This document shows positions 45,856-55,400 of a DNA stretch of 58,850 bases, in pieces. The position numbers and the translations under genes were made by a program. The DNA comes from Neisseriaceae bacterium TC5R-5. GTDB taxonomy: Bacteria; Pseudomonadota; Gammaproteobacteria; Burkholderiales; Chromobacteriaceae. Within the stretch, counting starts at the first letter, position 1. Each line of letters begins with the position of its first letter. Under the pieces are notes generated by a model that saw only the letters and a list, made by a program, of their open reading frames with translations, had not been told where the DNA came from and did not search any database. The stretch spans positions 1 to 58,850 of the forward strand of contig JACCFC020000019.1 in the NCBI GenBank assembly GCA_020830965.2, given 5' to 3'.

Positions 45856-45881
45856 GCCAGAAGGAGCTATCTCCTTCTGGC
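45856..45881 (-). terminator. intrinsic terminator between pbpG and the MFS gene
   Basis: Perfect 11-bp stem GCCAGAAGGAG / CTCCTTCTGGC with a 4-nt loop. On the minus strand it is followed by TTTTCCTCTTT, so it mainly ends the MFS transcript. A repeat-end remnant (TAAGAGCCGCT) lies between it and the MFS stop. Confidence 0.82.
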
Positions 45882-45891
45882 TAAGAGCCGC

Positions 45892-47166
45892 TTACCTGGT
45901 TTTTATGCCCCGTCTTTGCCAAGGCCTGAACGTCATCCAAAGCAATAAACCGGGGATTTGCAAGGCAACTAGCAAGCTCAGAGACCACTGATAAGCAACG
46001 ATTGGATAGCTGCCGCCAACATTACTCCAATGAGCAATAACGCCGCCGACTAGCCATTGCAGAGCAAAGGCCAGAACAAATACAACTAGATTAAACGAAG
46101 CGCTAACCCGGCCAGCCAGTTCTGGTGTCACCGACTGGGCGACAATCGCATAGTTCATCGTTGTAGCGGTACCAAAGAAACTGAAACCGACAGTAATCAG
46201 CCAGGGAGGAACTGGTAAACCGCTGATCATCAACACCTGAAAAAACACAAATATAACGACCCCACCGCCACAAATCATGATGGGCTGTACGCCGAACTTA
46301 CGCAGATAATCAGTTAACCAGCCAAAACTGAGAGAACCAGCGACCATCGCCACCGTGCCATACATCAGGGTATTCGCCATCGCTGTTCCGCTTAGCCCGG
46401 CGACATCCCGCAACCACGGCCCCATCCACAACGCTAGAATCGCCATATAAGTAGCATGAGCAAATACTGAGTACAGCGCCAAACGCCAAAAAGTCCATGA
46501 GTAATACAAATGCCCCACCGCATGACACATATCGCGGAAACTACTGGTTTTAGGCGTATAGGCTCCGCGGACACAAAAATGAATGACCGTGGCTACCACA
46601 ACTGTTGCTACTGCCAGCAAGAGGAAAACCTCACGCCAGTTCATCCAATTCAGTAAGGCATGCAGTGGTGCCGTTGAAGCCATCGCCCCCAAGCCACCGA
46701 TAGATAGCAGGCAAGCGGTGCTAAGCGGTAGCCGGTCAAGTGGCAGCCAAATCGAACAGGCTTTGATCGCGCTCATTAAAGAACCAGCCACACCCAACCC
46801 AATCAGCCCGCGTCCCACTAACAGGCCCCATTCATTGTGTGACACAGCAAAAATCAAGGAGCCTGCCGCCGCAATAAGCAACATCGGTCCTTGCACGGAA
46901 CGTGGCCCGTAACGATCCAGCAATACACCCAGTGGCAATTGAGCAAAAGCAAATGTCAGAAAATAGACACCCGTCAAGAGCCCCAAGCTTTCTACTGACA
47001 AATGCAATTCTTTGGATAAATCCTGATAAATCACCGCATTCACAGTGCGATACAAATAAGAAATAAAATGCCCTAGACCAAAAGGAACAAAAATGGTCAA
47101 AAACAATATGACGAAGCTCTTTTTTGCCTCTGACGAAGTGAGTGTAACTATCTGTTCATTTTGCAC
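45892..47166 (-). CDS. major facilitator superfamily transporter
   Basis: 424 residues from GTG 47166, chosen because AGAAGGA lies 8 bp upstream; the open frame to 47259 adds a basic stretch without similarity. Twelve TM segments; the MFS loop 2-3 signature is GVLLDRYGPRSVQGP (variant of GxLaDrxGrkxxl) and the loop 8-9 counterpart is GWLTDYLRKFGVQP. It resembles sugar-acid/nitrate-type or general MFS members, but I cannot name a substrate. Divergent from a LysR gene about 150 bp away, which probably controls it. Confidence 0.87.
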   Translation of the reverse strand: MQNEQIVTLTSSEAKKSFVILFLTIFVPFGLGHFISYLYRTVNAVIYQDLSKELHLSVESLGLLTGVYFLTFAFAQLPLGVLLDRYGPRSVQGPMLLIAAAGSLIFAVSHNEWGLLVGRGLIGLGVAGSLMSAIKACSIWLPLDRLPLSTACLLSIGGLGAMASTAPLHALLNWMNWREVFLLLAVATVVVATVIHFCVRGAYTPKTSSFRDMCHAVGHLYYSWTFWRLALYSVFAHATYMAILALWMGPWLRDVAGLSGTAMANTLMYGTVAMVAGSLSFGWLTDYLRKFGVQPIMICGGGVVIFVFFQVLMISGLPVPPWLITVGFSFFGTATTMNYAIVAQSVTPELAGRVSASFNLVVFVLAFALQWLVGGVIAHWSNVGGSYPIVAYQWSLSLLVALQIPGLLLWMTFRPWQRRGIKTR

Positions 47167-47313
47167 CCAGAGATTCCTTCTGCGTCTTTTAAGTTGAGAA
47201 TGTAACGCGTACTGTGCAGCGCACATGGCCACCGCTATCATGCAACCGTAAGCCATCACACATTAAGCGTAAGCGAATAGTTTGTCACCGTCCTTTTTGA
47301 TCTGGAAGCAATC

Positions 47314-48219
47314 ATGCTATCAATAGAAACCTTAAGCGCCTTTGTTACCGTGCATGAGCTGGGTTCATTTTCCGCTGCAGCAGAACGGCTTGGGCAAACG
47401 CCCTCCGGTATCAGCCGCAGTATCGCGCGGCTAGAGGCCCAATTAGGTATCAGCCTGATTACTCGTACTACACGTCGGCTGGATTTGACCGCAGAAGGCT
47501 TGTGGCTGCTGGAACGCGCTAAACAGATATTAAGTCACCTGCAAGATACCGAAGCACAGTTGATCGCCCATCGCACCGAGCCTGCCGGGTTGATCCGCAT
47601 CAATGCGGCCACGCCGATTCTGAATCATCTGCTCGCCCCGCTGGCTGGCAATTTCATCCAGCGCTATCCATTGGTACGATTGGAACTGATAGCCGCAGAA
47701 ACGATTGTTGACCTCATTGAAGAACGTGCCGATATGGCTATTCGGGTAAGCCGAGGGCCGCTGGCTGACTCCAGCCTGAATGCACGGCGGCTGGCTGAGA
47801 TGTCTTTACATCTGGTGGCATCGCCAGAATACTTTGCTAAATATGGACGACCAGACTCTGTTGCGGCACTGGCACAACATAAGCTGCTCGGTTTCAGCGC
47901 TCCGGAGACGCTCAATATCTGGCCCCTGCCACACGCACAAGGCAATGGCCTAAGCATTCAGCCAAATATCATCGCTTCAAACGGTGAAACTCTGTACCAA
48001 CTCGCCTTACATGGTGCGGGTATTGCCTGTCTTTCCAATACCCTCACCGTCGCCGATCTGCGCAGCGGCCGCTTGCAAACTACATTAGAGGATATTCAAC
48101 TACCTTGGCGCCAAACCATCTGGGCCGTTTTCTATAAATCAGCACTGCAAAGCCGACGCATCACCGTATGGTTGGACTATCTGACTCAAGAACTGAATAC
48201 GATACTGAATAATCGATGA
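47314..48219 (+). CDS. LysR-family transcriptional regulator
   Basis: 301 residues. Winged HTH at the N-terminus (LSAFVTVHELGSFSAAAERL, GQTPSGISRSIARLEAQLG, residues ~5-50) and a type-2 periplasmic-binding effector domain (DMAIRVSRGPLADSSLNARRL). It belongs to the CrgA/DmlR-like LysR branch. Divergent from the MFS transporter, the usual arrangement for a regulator and its target. The effector is unknown. Confidence 0.92.
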   Translation: MLSIETLSAFVTVHELGSFSAAAERLGQTPSGISRSIARLEAQLGISLITRTTRRLDLTAEGLWLLERAKQILSHLQDTEAQLIAHRTEPAGLIRINAATPILNHLLAPLAGNFIQRYPLVRLELIAAETIVDLIEERADMAIRVSRGPLADSSLNARRLAEMSLHLVASPEYFAKYGRPDSVAALAQHKLLGFSAPETLNIWPLPHAQGNGLSIQPNIIASNGETLYQLALHGAGIACLSNTLTVADLRSGRLQTTLEDIQLPWRQTIWAVFYKSALQSRRITVWLDYLTQELNTILNNR

Positions 48220-48236
48220 GTCGCAGCCATCCCCAC

Positions 48237-49106
48237 TCACCCACCATCTCCTTGCTGCCAGACACAATCCGTCGCAATAATCTCGTCGGCAGCCAATAGC
48301 GTATCCTGGGCTAATTGTGCATAGAGCGGAGCAAAATCCGGCGCGGTAGCGTCAAATAATTGCTGAAAGCTATCAATGACAAAATAACTCTGCTGGAAAG
48401 TATCAATACGATAATGTGTACGCATGATACGAGCCAGATTAAATCCCAAACGATTCGGGCGGCTATTCTGTAGGCAATAAACCGATTCTGTTCTGCTGGA
48501 AACAATCCCCGCCCCATAAATACGCAAACCCTGCGCAGTCTGGATCAAACCGAACTCCACCGTATACCAGTACAAGCGCGCCAGCATTGGTAGGGCCCCC
48601 AGGCTCTTCGCCTTCATCCCCCCCCGACCATAAGCCTGCAAGTAATCAGCAAATACCGGGTTCATCAACAAAGGCACATGGCCGAATAAATCATGAAAGA
48701 CATCCGGCTCCTGCAGATAATCCAACTGCTGCGGCTCGCGCAGCCACCAGGTCACCGGAAAGCACCGCTGGGCCAAGTGCTGGAAAAACACCTCGTCGGG
48801 AATCAGGCCCGGCACCGCCACAATCTGCCAGCCAGTCGCCATACGCAGACGCTGGTTTAAATCATCAAAGTCGGGCACTTGCTCAGCACTGACTCCTAGC
48901 TGCGCCAGACCTTGCAGAAACTCATCACATACCCGCCCCGGCAGCAAATGGCTCTGCCGCTGATACAACAATGCCCAGGTCGCATGATCCTGGGCACTAT
49001 AACGCTGCCATGGCTGCACCAGCGTAAAATCGGCCTCATCGTGACTGAGGTTGAGATTTTTGCGAGTAGTGATATCCGGCACCACAAAATCTGTAAAAGC
49101 GCCCAT
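48237..49106 (-). CDS. phhA: phenylalanine 4-monooxygenase
   Basis: 289-residue iron- and tetrahydropterin-dependent phenylalanine hydroxylase (Phe to Tyr). The facial triad is His138 and His143 (DVFHDLFGHVP) and Glu184 (YWYTVEFGL), the numbering I recall for the Chromobacterium enzyme, which supports ATG 49106 as the start. The upstream TTG at 49139 is less likely. No phhB (pterin dehydratase) lies beside it. folE in this window could supply the pterin. It is convergent with the LysR gene, 17 bp apart. Confidence 0.96.
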   Translation of the reverse strand: MGAFTDFVVPDITTRKNLNLSHDEADFTLVQPWQRYSAQDHATWALLYQRQSHLLPGRVCDEFLQGLAQLGVSAEQVPDFDDLNQRLRMATGWQIVAVPGLIPDEVFFQHLAQRCFPVTWWLREPQQLDYLQEPDVFHDLFGHVPLLMNPVFADYLQAYGRGGMKAKSLGALPMLARLYWYTVEFGLIQTAQGLRIYGAGIVSSRTESVYCLQNSRPNRLGFNLARIMRTHYRIDTFQQSYFVIDSFQQLFDATAPDFAPLYAQLAQDTLLAADEIIATDCVWQQGDGG

Positions 49107-49249
49107 CGCAGCAGACTCGATTCGATTAATGTTTAGCAATGCTTTTTGCTACAAGCGTCTATTCAGCATAGTCTTAGAGCTCTTTTTTGTCATCTAAGCG
49201 AACTCAAGAGAGCCAACGCTGGCACGGATAATCTCCGCAGTCTGTCCTA

Positions 49250-49299
49250 AGAGCCGCCAACAAAACCTCGAAGAGCCCCTGAATCAAGGTGCGCCGACA
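49250..49299. repeat. Correia-like interspersed repeat, copy 10 (left half only)
   Basis: 50-bp orientation A fragment: AGAGCCGCCAACAAAACCTC, GAAGAGCCCCTGAATCAAGG, TGCGCCGACA. It then breaks off into unrelated sequence. The 49140-49499 interval otherwise holds no gene. Confidence 0.82.
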
Positions 49300-49428
49300 A
49301 GTAGGCGTAATGTATTTGCTAACGATGCGTAAAGTTGGCTTGGCCAGAGCACCAATTTTACTGGCTAAAATATTGACGCTACTCTTCACCCCGACAATCA
49401 ATATTGACCGGCCCAGCTACAAAACCGT

Positions 49429-49459
49429 AAAATACCCCAGTTAAACAGTAGGGTATTTT
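49429..49459. terminator. AT-flanked stem-loop upstream of grxD
   Basis: 9-bp stem AAAATACCC / GGGTATTTT with a 13-nt loop, 41 bp before grxD. It could be a terminator of a decayed upstream unit or a 5' leader hairpin. Confidence 0.5.
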
Positions 49460-49499
49460 CTGTCCTAAACTACCTGATTTACCGCAAGGATCAAACACC

Positions 49500-49811
49500 A
49501 TGAGCGCTCAGCAAGCTATCCAGCAAACCGTTACCGATAATTCAGTCGTCCTGTTCATGAAGGGCTCGGTACAATTTCCACAATGCGGTTTCTCCTCGCG
49601 TGCGGTACAAATTCTCAAAGCCTGTGGCCTGGAAAAATTCGCTACCGTAGACGTACTGCAAAATGCCGAAATTCGTCAAGGCATCAAGGAGTTTTCCAAT
49701 TGGCCAACTATCCCGCAGCTCTATATCAAGGGCGAATTTATTGGTGGCTCCGACATCATGACCGAGATGTATGAGAACGGTGAGCTGCAAACACTGCTCA
49801 ACGATCTGTAA
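49500..49811 (+). CDS. grxD: monothiol glutaredoxin, Grx4 type
   Basis: 103-residue CGFS-type glutaredoxin (Cys29-Gly-Phe-Ser; [14 protein letters not shown]), which binds and delivers 2Fe-2S clusters with glutathione and BolA partners. [20 protein letters not shown] forms the glutathione site. Cytosolic. Monocistronic, with a strong GC-rich hairpin after the stop. Confidence 0.96.
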   Translation: MSAQQAIQQTVTDNSVVLFMKGSVQFPQCGFSSRAVQILKACGLEKFATVDVLQNAEIRQGIKEFSNWPTIPQLYIKGEFIGGSDIMTEMYENGELQTLLNDL

Positions 49812-49821
49812 ATCACCCACA

Positions 49822-49843
49822 CACGCCCGGCTTGCCGGGCGTG
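49822..49843 (+). terminator. GC-rich hairpin after grxD
   Basis: Perfect 10-bp stem CACGCCCGGC / GCCGGGCGTG with a 2-nt gap, followed by CTTGCCTCTTC, a poor U-tract. Probable terminator. Confidence 0.7.
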
Positions 49844-49975
49844 CTTGCCTCTTCATTATTAGCAAATGGCTTTAGCTCAAGATAACAGAGTAGAATACGC
49901 CCCCATATCAGCAGCGCAGGGCAGCCAGATACTCAAACAACAACTCCTGCGCGCGATCCAGCCAGGAAAGCCATC

Positions 49976-50608
49976 ATGCAAATTACCGTAGTTAATCACC
50001 CCCTAGTACAGCACAAGCTTGGCCTATTGCGTGCCGCCGACACCAGTACCATGAAATTTCGCCAGCTTACTCAAGAACTGGCGCGCCTCCTCGCCTATGA
50101 AGCCACACGTGACTTTGCGTTGGAAACCGTCAATATCGAAGGCTGGTGCGGCAATATCGAGGTCGCCCAAATCAAGGGCAAAAAAGTCACCGTCGTCCCT
50201 ATTCTGCGTGCTGGCATCGGCATGCTGGATGGCGTGCTTGATCTGGTGCCATCCGCCAAAATCAGTGTGGTAGGCCTCGCCCGGAATGAAGAAACGTTAG
50301 AGCCGGTTTCCTATTTTGAAAAATTTGTTGACGCACTCAATGAACGCATCGCCATCATTATCGACCCGATGCTAGCCACTGGCGGCTCAATGAACGCCAC
50401 TATAGATTTGCTTAAACGCAAAGGCTGCCGACAGATTAAAGCCGTCGTGCTGGTCGCGGCCCCGGAAGGCGTACAGTTGGTCAATCAAGCTCATCCTGAT
50501 GTACAAATCTATACCGCTTCGCTCGACAGTCATTTGAATGCACAGGGCTATATCATTCCTGGTCTGGGTGATGCCGGCGACAAAATCTTTGGCACTAAAC
50601 ACTGCTGA
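49976..50608 (+). CDS. upp: uracil phosphoribosyltransferase
   Basis: 210-residue enzyme converting uracil and PRPP to UMP. The PRPP loop is [12 protein letters not shown], and the uracil-binding C-terminus is [17 protein letters not shown]-terminus [19 protein letters not shown] is standard. CAGGAAAG precedes ATG 49976. First gene of upp-(unknown)-uraA. Confidence 0.97.
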   Translation: MQITVVNHPLVQHKLGLLRAADTSTMKFRQLTQELARLLAYEATRDFALETVNIEGWCGNIEVAQIKGKKVTVVPILRAGIGMLDGVLDLVPSAKISVVGLARNEETLEPVSYFEKFVDALNERIAIIIDPMLATGGSMNATIDLLKRKGCRQIKAVVLVAAPEGVQLVNQAHPDVQIYTASLDSHLNAQGYIIPGLGDAGDKIFGTKHC

Positions 50609-50617
50609 GCACCTGCC

Positions 50618-51256
50618 ATGAATGCCTACCAGCAAATTGACAACGACTTCCTGCTACGTTTCCCGCAAGGTCTGCAAGATAGTCAATGGCAGCAGTTGAG
50701 TAAAAAGCATCGCAGCGTTTACAAAGTGATTACCCTCTGTCAGCAAGGTTTGACTGCTGATGTCATGCAAAACGCAATAGCCAGTCAACAACTGGCTGGC
50801 ATCACCGAAACCTGCCGTCAGATCATCAGCCGTTGCACCACAGTGAGCACTTTTGAAAAGATCGCTTTTCGCAATTATCTGAACTATCGCGATGTCCACC
50901 TGCCTTTTGTACAAGCGCTCTATCAGCTCTTACATCAGTTTGATGAAGGCAACTTCCATCACTTTGTCGAGGTGCTGCAACTGTGTCAGCACGATAAAAA
51001 TGCCAATCCGGCCAAATGGCCGCTAGTCACTGCTTTTCTTGCCTATTTCGACCCAGAACAGCATGTCTGCGTTAAACCGACTACCATAAAAAAACTTGCC
51101 GCCCGGCTGAAGGTGGACATTGCCTATCAGGCACAGCCCAACCCGCTCACCTACCAGCGAGTGCAAGGTATGGTGCAAAACTTCCGCCAATACAGCACCT
51201 TGGCCAGGGAGGAAAATAACATCATCGCTCAGGCCATCATGTACTGCACCCTATAA
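50618..51256 (+). CDS. uncharacterised protein in the uracil-salvage operon
   Basis: 212 residues, no signal peptide or TM segment, mostly helical. The C-terminal third (KWPLVTAFLAYFDPEQHV, CVKPTTIKKLAARL, IAYQAQPNPLTYQRVQGM) recalls an uncharacterised family with a F/VKPxxTKxAAxRL signature, known to me only as hypothetical. Start ATG 50618 is 9 bp after the upp stop and the stop is 45 bp before uraA, so it is almost certainly co-transcribed with both. A role in pyrimidine salvage is inferred from position only. Confidence 0.8.
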   Translation: MNAYQQIDNDFLLRFPQGLQDSQWQQLSKKHRSVYKVITLCQQGLTADVMQNAIASQQLAGITETCRQIISRCTTVSTFEKIAFRNYLNYRDVHLPFVQALYQLLHQFDEGNFHHFVEVLQLCQHDKNANPAKWPLVTAFLAYFDPEQHVCVKPTTIKKLAARLKVDIAYQAQPNPLTYQRVQGMVQNFRQYSTLAREENNIIAQAIMYCTL

Positions 51257-51301
51257 AGACAAGACCACACCCGCCCCAAAGAAATCACAAGAGAAAACAA
51301 T

Positions 51302-52525
51302 ATGTTCCAACAGCTCAAGCTGGCACTCTCCGGCGCACAAATCCTGTTTGTTGCCTTCGGTGCCCTCGTCCTCGTTCCGCTGCTCACCGGTCTTAATCCG
51401 GCGATGGCGCTGCTTGGGGCCGGCATCGGCACTTTACTGTTCCAATTCTGCACCGGCCGCCAGGTTCCCATTTTTCTAGGTTCTTCCTTCGCCTTCATTG
51501 GCCCGATTATCTACTCCACCCAAACCTGGGGTCAGGGTGCCACCCTGTTTGGCTTGTTTGCCGCTGGTTTCATGTACTTTGTCTTTGCCGCCCTAATCAA
51601 ATGGCGCGGTATTGCCCTAGTGCACAAACTGCTGCCGCCGGTCGTGATTGGCCCGGTAATTATGATTATCGGCCTGTCCGTCGCGGGTGCCGCCGCCAAT
51701 ATGGCGATGGGCCTGGCCGGTGGTCAGCAAGCCATCCCCTATACCACTGCTCTGCTGCTGGCCACCATTTCGCTCGGCACTACTATCATTGTTTCCATTT
51801 TTGCGCAGGGCCTGCTCAAACTAATACCAATACTGGCAGGCGTTATCGTGGGTTATCTCGCCGCTGCCTTGTTGGGGCTGATCGACTTTGCCAGCCTGGC
51901 AGCTGCGCCCTGGTTTGCGATGCCCACCTTCCATCACCCGGAAGTGAACTGGGCCGCTGCGCTGTTCATGCTACCGGTGGCGATTGCCCCGGCCATTGAA
52001 CACATCGGCGGCATTATGGCCATAGGGGGCGTCACCGGTAAGGACTACACCGCGCAACCCGGTCTGCATCGCACCCTGGCTGGCGATGGGCTAGGCGTCT
52101 GCGTGGCCGGCCTTATCGGCGGCCCGCCAGTCACCACCTATGCCGAAGTGACTGGCGCGGTAATGATCACCCGGCAATTTAACCCCGTCACGATGACCTG
52201 GGCCGCTCTGTTTGCTATCGCGATGGCCTTCTTCGGTAAATTCAATGCCCTGCTCAAGTCTATTCCGCTGCCGGTAATGGGCGGCATCATGGTCTTGCTG
52301 TTCGGTACTATCGCCGCTATTGGCCTGAAAACACTGATTGAAGCCAAAGTCGACCTGATGGCTCCTCGCAATCTGGTGATCGTTTCGGTTGTGCTCACCA
52401 TCGGCATCGGCGGCCTCGCCATACGCTTAGGTGGCTTTGAGCTAGCCGGTGTCGGCCTCTGCTCACTGCTGGCCATTGTGCTCAACCTCATCCTGCCGGC
52501 CAACAAAAATCAGGACCAGCACTGA
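51302..52525 (+). CDS. uraA: uracil permease (NCS2 family)
   Basis: 407 residues with about 14 TM segments; uracil:proton symporter. It begins LKLALSGAQILFVAFGALVL, where Ala-Gln replaces the Gln-His pair of the purine permeases. It has IFLGSSFAFIGPI, the TM8 Glu in PVAIAPAIEHIGGIMAIGG, and GGPPVTTYAEVTGAVMIT (TM10), typical of UraA/RutG. Being co-directional with upp fits uracil uptake followed by conversion to UMP. A repeat begins 10 bp after the stop. Confidence 0.92.
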   Translation: MFQQLKLALSGAQILFVAFGALVLVPLLTGLNPAMALLGAGIGTLLFQFCTGRQVPIFLGSSFAFIGPIIYSTQTWGQGATLFGLFAAGFMYFVFAALIKWRGIALVHKLLPPVVIGPVIMIIGLSVAGAAANMAMGLAGGQQAIPYTTALLLATISLGTTIIVSIFAQGLLKLIPILAGVIVGYLAAALLGLIDFASLAAAPWFAMPTFHHPEVNWAAALFMLPVAIAPAIEHIGGIMAIGGVTGKDYTAQPGLHRTLAGDGLGVCVAGLIGGPPVTTYAEVTGAVMITRQFNPVTMTWAALFAIAMAFFGKFNALLKSIPLPVMGGIMVLLFGTIAAIGLKTLIEAKVDLMAPRNLVIVSVVLTIGIGGLAIRLGGFELAGVGLCSLLAIVLNLILPANKNQDQH

Positions 52526-52535
52526 CTTGACAATA

Positions 52536-52635
52536 AGAACCGCTAACAAAATCACGAAGAGGTCCTGAATCAAGGCGCGCCGACGCAGACAGTACCAGTA
52601 GTACTGGCAGGATCAGGGGTTTTGCTAGCGGTGCT
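52536..52635. repeat. Correia-like interspersed repeat, copy 11 (internal deletion)
   Basis: 100-bp orientation A copy: AGAACCGCTAACAAAATCACG, CAAGGCGCGCCGACGCAGAC, AGTACCAGTAGTACTGGCAGG, ATCAGGGGTTTTGCTAGCGG. The GGAGGCGCAACGC segment is missing. It lies between uraA and ccoI. Confidence 0.88.
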
Positions 52636-52705
52636 AAGCCAGCCTTGTTGGAGACTGATCGTGCAGGCAAGCAAAACTATTCAGGATTGTTTACAATGGC
52701 GCGCC

Positions 52706-55144
52706 ATGAACGAATCCTGTTTCCATTGCGGCCTGCCAATCCCCGCCACTGCCGACTTCCCGGTGCGCTATCGTGAGCAAGCACAGGCCACTTGTTGCGC
52801 CGGTTGTCAGGCAGTAGCCAGCACCATTATTCAAAGCGGGCTGGCTGATTATTATCAGCACCGCACTGCTGGTGCGCGACAAGCGGAACCCTTGCCACGA
52901 GAGCTGCTGGAACAGATCCGGCTCTACGATGCCGAAGCCTTGCAGCGCAGTTTTGTGCATATTGAAAACGAGCAGGTGCGCGAGGCCTCGCTGATGCTGG
53001 AAGGCATCACCTGCGCCGCCTGTGTCTGGCTGAACGAACAACATCTGAGCCGCTTGCCTGGCGTACTTAGCGTCGATATCCATTACGGCAGCCATCGCGC
53101 ACGAGTGCGCTGGGATACCCAGCGCCTGCGCTTATCTGACATCTTGCAAGCGATTCATGCTATCGGTTATCACGCCCACCCCTATGATGCGAATCGTCAG
53201 GAGGCCTTGCAGCAGCGGGAACGCAAACAGACCATCAAGCGCTTATGGGTAGCTGGGCTATCGATGATGCAGGTGATGATGTACGCCGTGCCGATTTATC
53301 TCGATTCCGCCCAGGAAATCAGTGCCGATTTTCTCTGGCTGCTACACTGGGCCAGCTTCATTCTGACGCTGCCGGTGGTGCTGTACTCGGCAGTGCCGTT
53401 TTACCGTGCCACCTGGCGCGACCTCAAAGCCCACCGTGTCGGTATGGATACCCCCATCAGCATCGGTATTCTCACCGCTTTTATTGCCAGTTGCTGGGCA
53501 CTGCTGCAGCGTGTGGAACACGGCATCTATTTTGACTCGGTGTCGATGTTTGTGTTTCTGCTCCTGGGTGGGCGCTATCTGGAAAGCCTGGCCCAGCGCA
53601 AAGCTGGAGCGGCCACCGAAAGCCTGATCAAATTGATCCCCGCCTTTGCTCATCAGCTCAGCGACTGGCCGGCCTCGCATAACAGCCAGCAAGCGGCAGT
53701 GACGCAATTGCATAAAGACGACATTATTCTGGTGAAGCCCGGCGAAACCATTCCGGTAGATGGCTTGGTGTTAGCGGGTAATAGCGCCAGCAATGAGGCT
53801 TTGCTCACCGGAGAGAGCCGTTTGCTCGACAAAACGGAGGGAGACACAGTCATTGCCGGCAGCGTGAACTGCACCAGCCCGCTGGTGATCAGGGTCGAAC
53901 GCAACGGCGAAGACACACGTTTGGCCAGCATTGTGCGCTTACTAGACAAGGCCCTGGCGGAAAAACCCCGTCTAGCACTCTTGGCCAACCACTTTGCCAG
54001 TTGGTTTGTCACCTTATTACTGCTCACTGCGGCCGCCACTTATCTGGGCTGGCATTATGTAGACCCCGATCGCGCCTTGTGGGTGATGGTAGCAGTGCTG
54101 GTTATCTCCTGCCCCTGTGCTTTATCACTGGCCACCCCCACCGCCTTGACTGCCGCCGCCGGTCATCTGGCCAGCTTGGGCATTCTGGTGACGCGCGGCC
54201 ATGCGCTGGAAACCCTGCCCAAGGTCAGCGAGGTGGTATTCGATAAAACCGGCACACTCACTTATGGCGAGCTGCGTCTGCTTGACTGCCTACCCATGGC
54301 CGTAGACGACCGCAGCACTGTACTGCAATTGGCTGCTACCTTAGAACAAGGTTCCGAACACCCGCTAGCGCGCGCACTATTAGCCGCTTTGCCGACAGAT
54401 AAGATGCTGCCCGCCTGCAGCCAATTGCAAAGTCTGCCGGGCCAAGGGCTAAGCGGCCACATTGATGGAAAACCTTACTGGCTGGGCGCGCCGGAATTCA
54501 TCTGCCAGCAGTTAGGCTTGGCGCAACTACCACAACCCGACTGGCAGGCCGATAACACCGTTATTGCACTCGCTAATCAGCAACAGTTGCTGGCACTATT
54601 TGCCTTCGGCGACGCGCCACGCGCCGAAGCTGCCGAGTTGATTCAACAACTAAAGCAGCAAGGATTGAACGTACACTTGCTCAGTGGTGATGGCGACGGT
54701 GCGGTATCCGCACTGGCACAACGACTGGCCATCCCGCAACAACGCGCCCGCGCCACGCCAGAAGACAAGCTAGCCTATGTCAGTGCCCTACAGGCACAAG
54801 GTAAACGTGTGCTGATGGTGGGCGACGGCATCAATGATGCGCCGGTACTGGCTAAGGCCGATGTCTCCCTGGCAATGGGCGCTGGTACCGATGTCGCCCG
54901 TGCCAGCGGCGATATGATTCTGATCAATAACCAGCTAACCCTCATTGCTCAGGCCATGAAGGTGGCCCGGCGCACACTGCACATCATCCAGCAGAATCTG
55001 TGCTGGGCAGCTGGCTATAATCTGCTCGCACTGCCACTGGCCATCAGTGGCCATGTCACCCCTTGGATCGCCAGTCTTGGCATGGCCACCAGCTCATTGC
55101 TGGTAGTCAGCAATGCCTTACGCTTGCTCAGGCGGAAAAGCTGA
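52706..55144 (+). CDS. ccoI: copper-transporting P1B-type ATPase for cbb3 oxidase assembly
   Basis: 812 residues. An N-terminal cysteine-rich segment (C5-x2-C8, then C30-C-x2-C34) is followed by an HMA domain with GITCAACVW (Cys103/Cys106). About eight TM segments follow, with ion-binding CPC at 469-471, phosphorylation motif DKTGTLT (Asp513) and hinge GDGINDAP (706-713). The N-terminal ferredoxin-like region and the ccoS partner mark FixI/CcoI, which loads copper into cbb3 oxidase. ATG 52706 is the family start (MNESCFHCGLP); the open frame from 52622 begins in the repeat. The oxidase genes themselves are not in the window. Confidence 0.93.
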   Translation: MNESCFHCGLPIPATADFPVRYREQAQATCCAGCQAVASTIIQSGLADYYQHRTAGARQAEPLPRELLEQIRLYDAEALQRSFVHIENEQVREASLMLEGITCAACVWLNEQHLSRLPGVLSVDIHYGSHRARVRWDTQRLRLSDILQAIHAIGYHAHPYDANRQEALQQRERKQTIKRLWVAGLSMMQVMMYAVPIYLDSAQEISADFLWLLHWASFILTLPVVLYSAVPFYRATWRDLKAHRVGMDTPISIGILTAFIASCWALLQRVEHGIYFDSVSMFVFLLLGGRYLESLAQRKAGAATESLIKLIPAFAHQLSDWPASHNSQQAAVTQLHKDDIILVKPGETIPVDGLVLAGNSASNEALLTGESRLLDKTEGDTVIAGSVNCTSPLVIRVERNGEDTRLASIVRLLDKALAEKPRLALLANHFASWFVTLLLLTAAATYLGWHYVDPDRALWVMVAVLVISCPCALSLATPTALTAAAGHLASLGILVTRGHALETLPKVSEVVFDKTGTLTYGELRLLDCLPMAVDDRSTVLQLAATLEQGSEHPLARALLAALPTDKMLPACSQLQSLPGQGLSGHIDGKPYWLGAPEFICQQLGLAQLPQPDWQADNTVIALANQQQLLALFAFGDAPRAEAAELIQQLKQQGLNVHLLSGDGDGAVSALAQRLAIPQQRARATPEDKLAYVSALQAQGKRVLMVGDGINDAPVLAKADVSLAMGAGTDVARASGDMILINNQLTLIAQAMKVARRTLHIIQQNLCWAAGYNLLALPLAISGHVTPWIASLGMATSSLLVVSNALRLLRRKS

Positions 55145-55344
55145 TGGAAAGCCTCTACATCTTGATCCCTCTCAGCCTGGTATTGGTCTTCGTCATTGGC
55201 GTCGTCTTCTGGTGGGCAACCAACTCCGGTCAATTTGACGATCTGGAAGGGCCGGCCCATCGCATCCTGATGGATGACGACAGCGCCAAAACCGAGCCCG
55301 AACCCGAGCCTACTGACAAAGCAGCAGACAAATCCGCTTCCTAA
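55144..55344 (+). CDS. ccoS: cbb3-type cytochrome oxidase assembly protein
   Basis: 66 residues: one TM helix (YILIPLSLVLVFVIGVVFWW), then the conserved NSGQFDDLEGPAHRILMDDD and a charged tail. The ATG overlaps the ccoI stop by one base (TGATG), so translation is coupled. It is needed for heme and copper insertion into cbb3 oxidase. Confidence 0.94.
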   Translation: MESLYILIPLSLVLVFVIGVVFWWATNSGQFDDLEGPAHRILMDDDSAKTEPEPEPTDKAADKSAS

Positions 55345-55400
55345 TACCGATTTCTGTTAACAAACCGCAACTTCAACACACTTAATTTTCAAGGCTGAAT

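Noticed and set aside
49204-49401. 65-codon minus-strand ORF through the truncated repeat copy 10
   Set aside because: Its C-terminal part is translated repeat and no family feature is seen in the rest.
3134-52635. CRISPR array as explanation of the repeats
   Set aside because: Copies are 100-115 bp, dispersed over 50 kb, with inverted ends and no regular spacers or cas genes.
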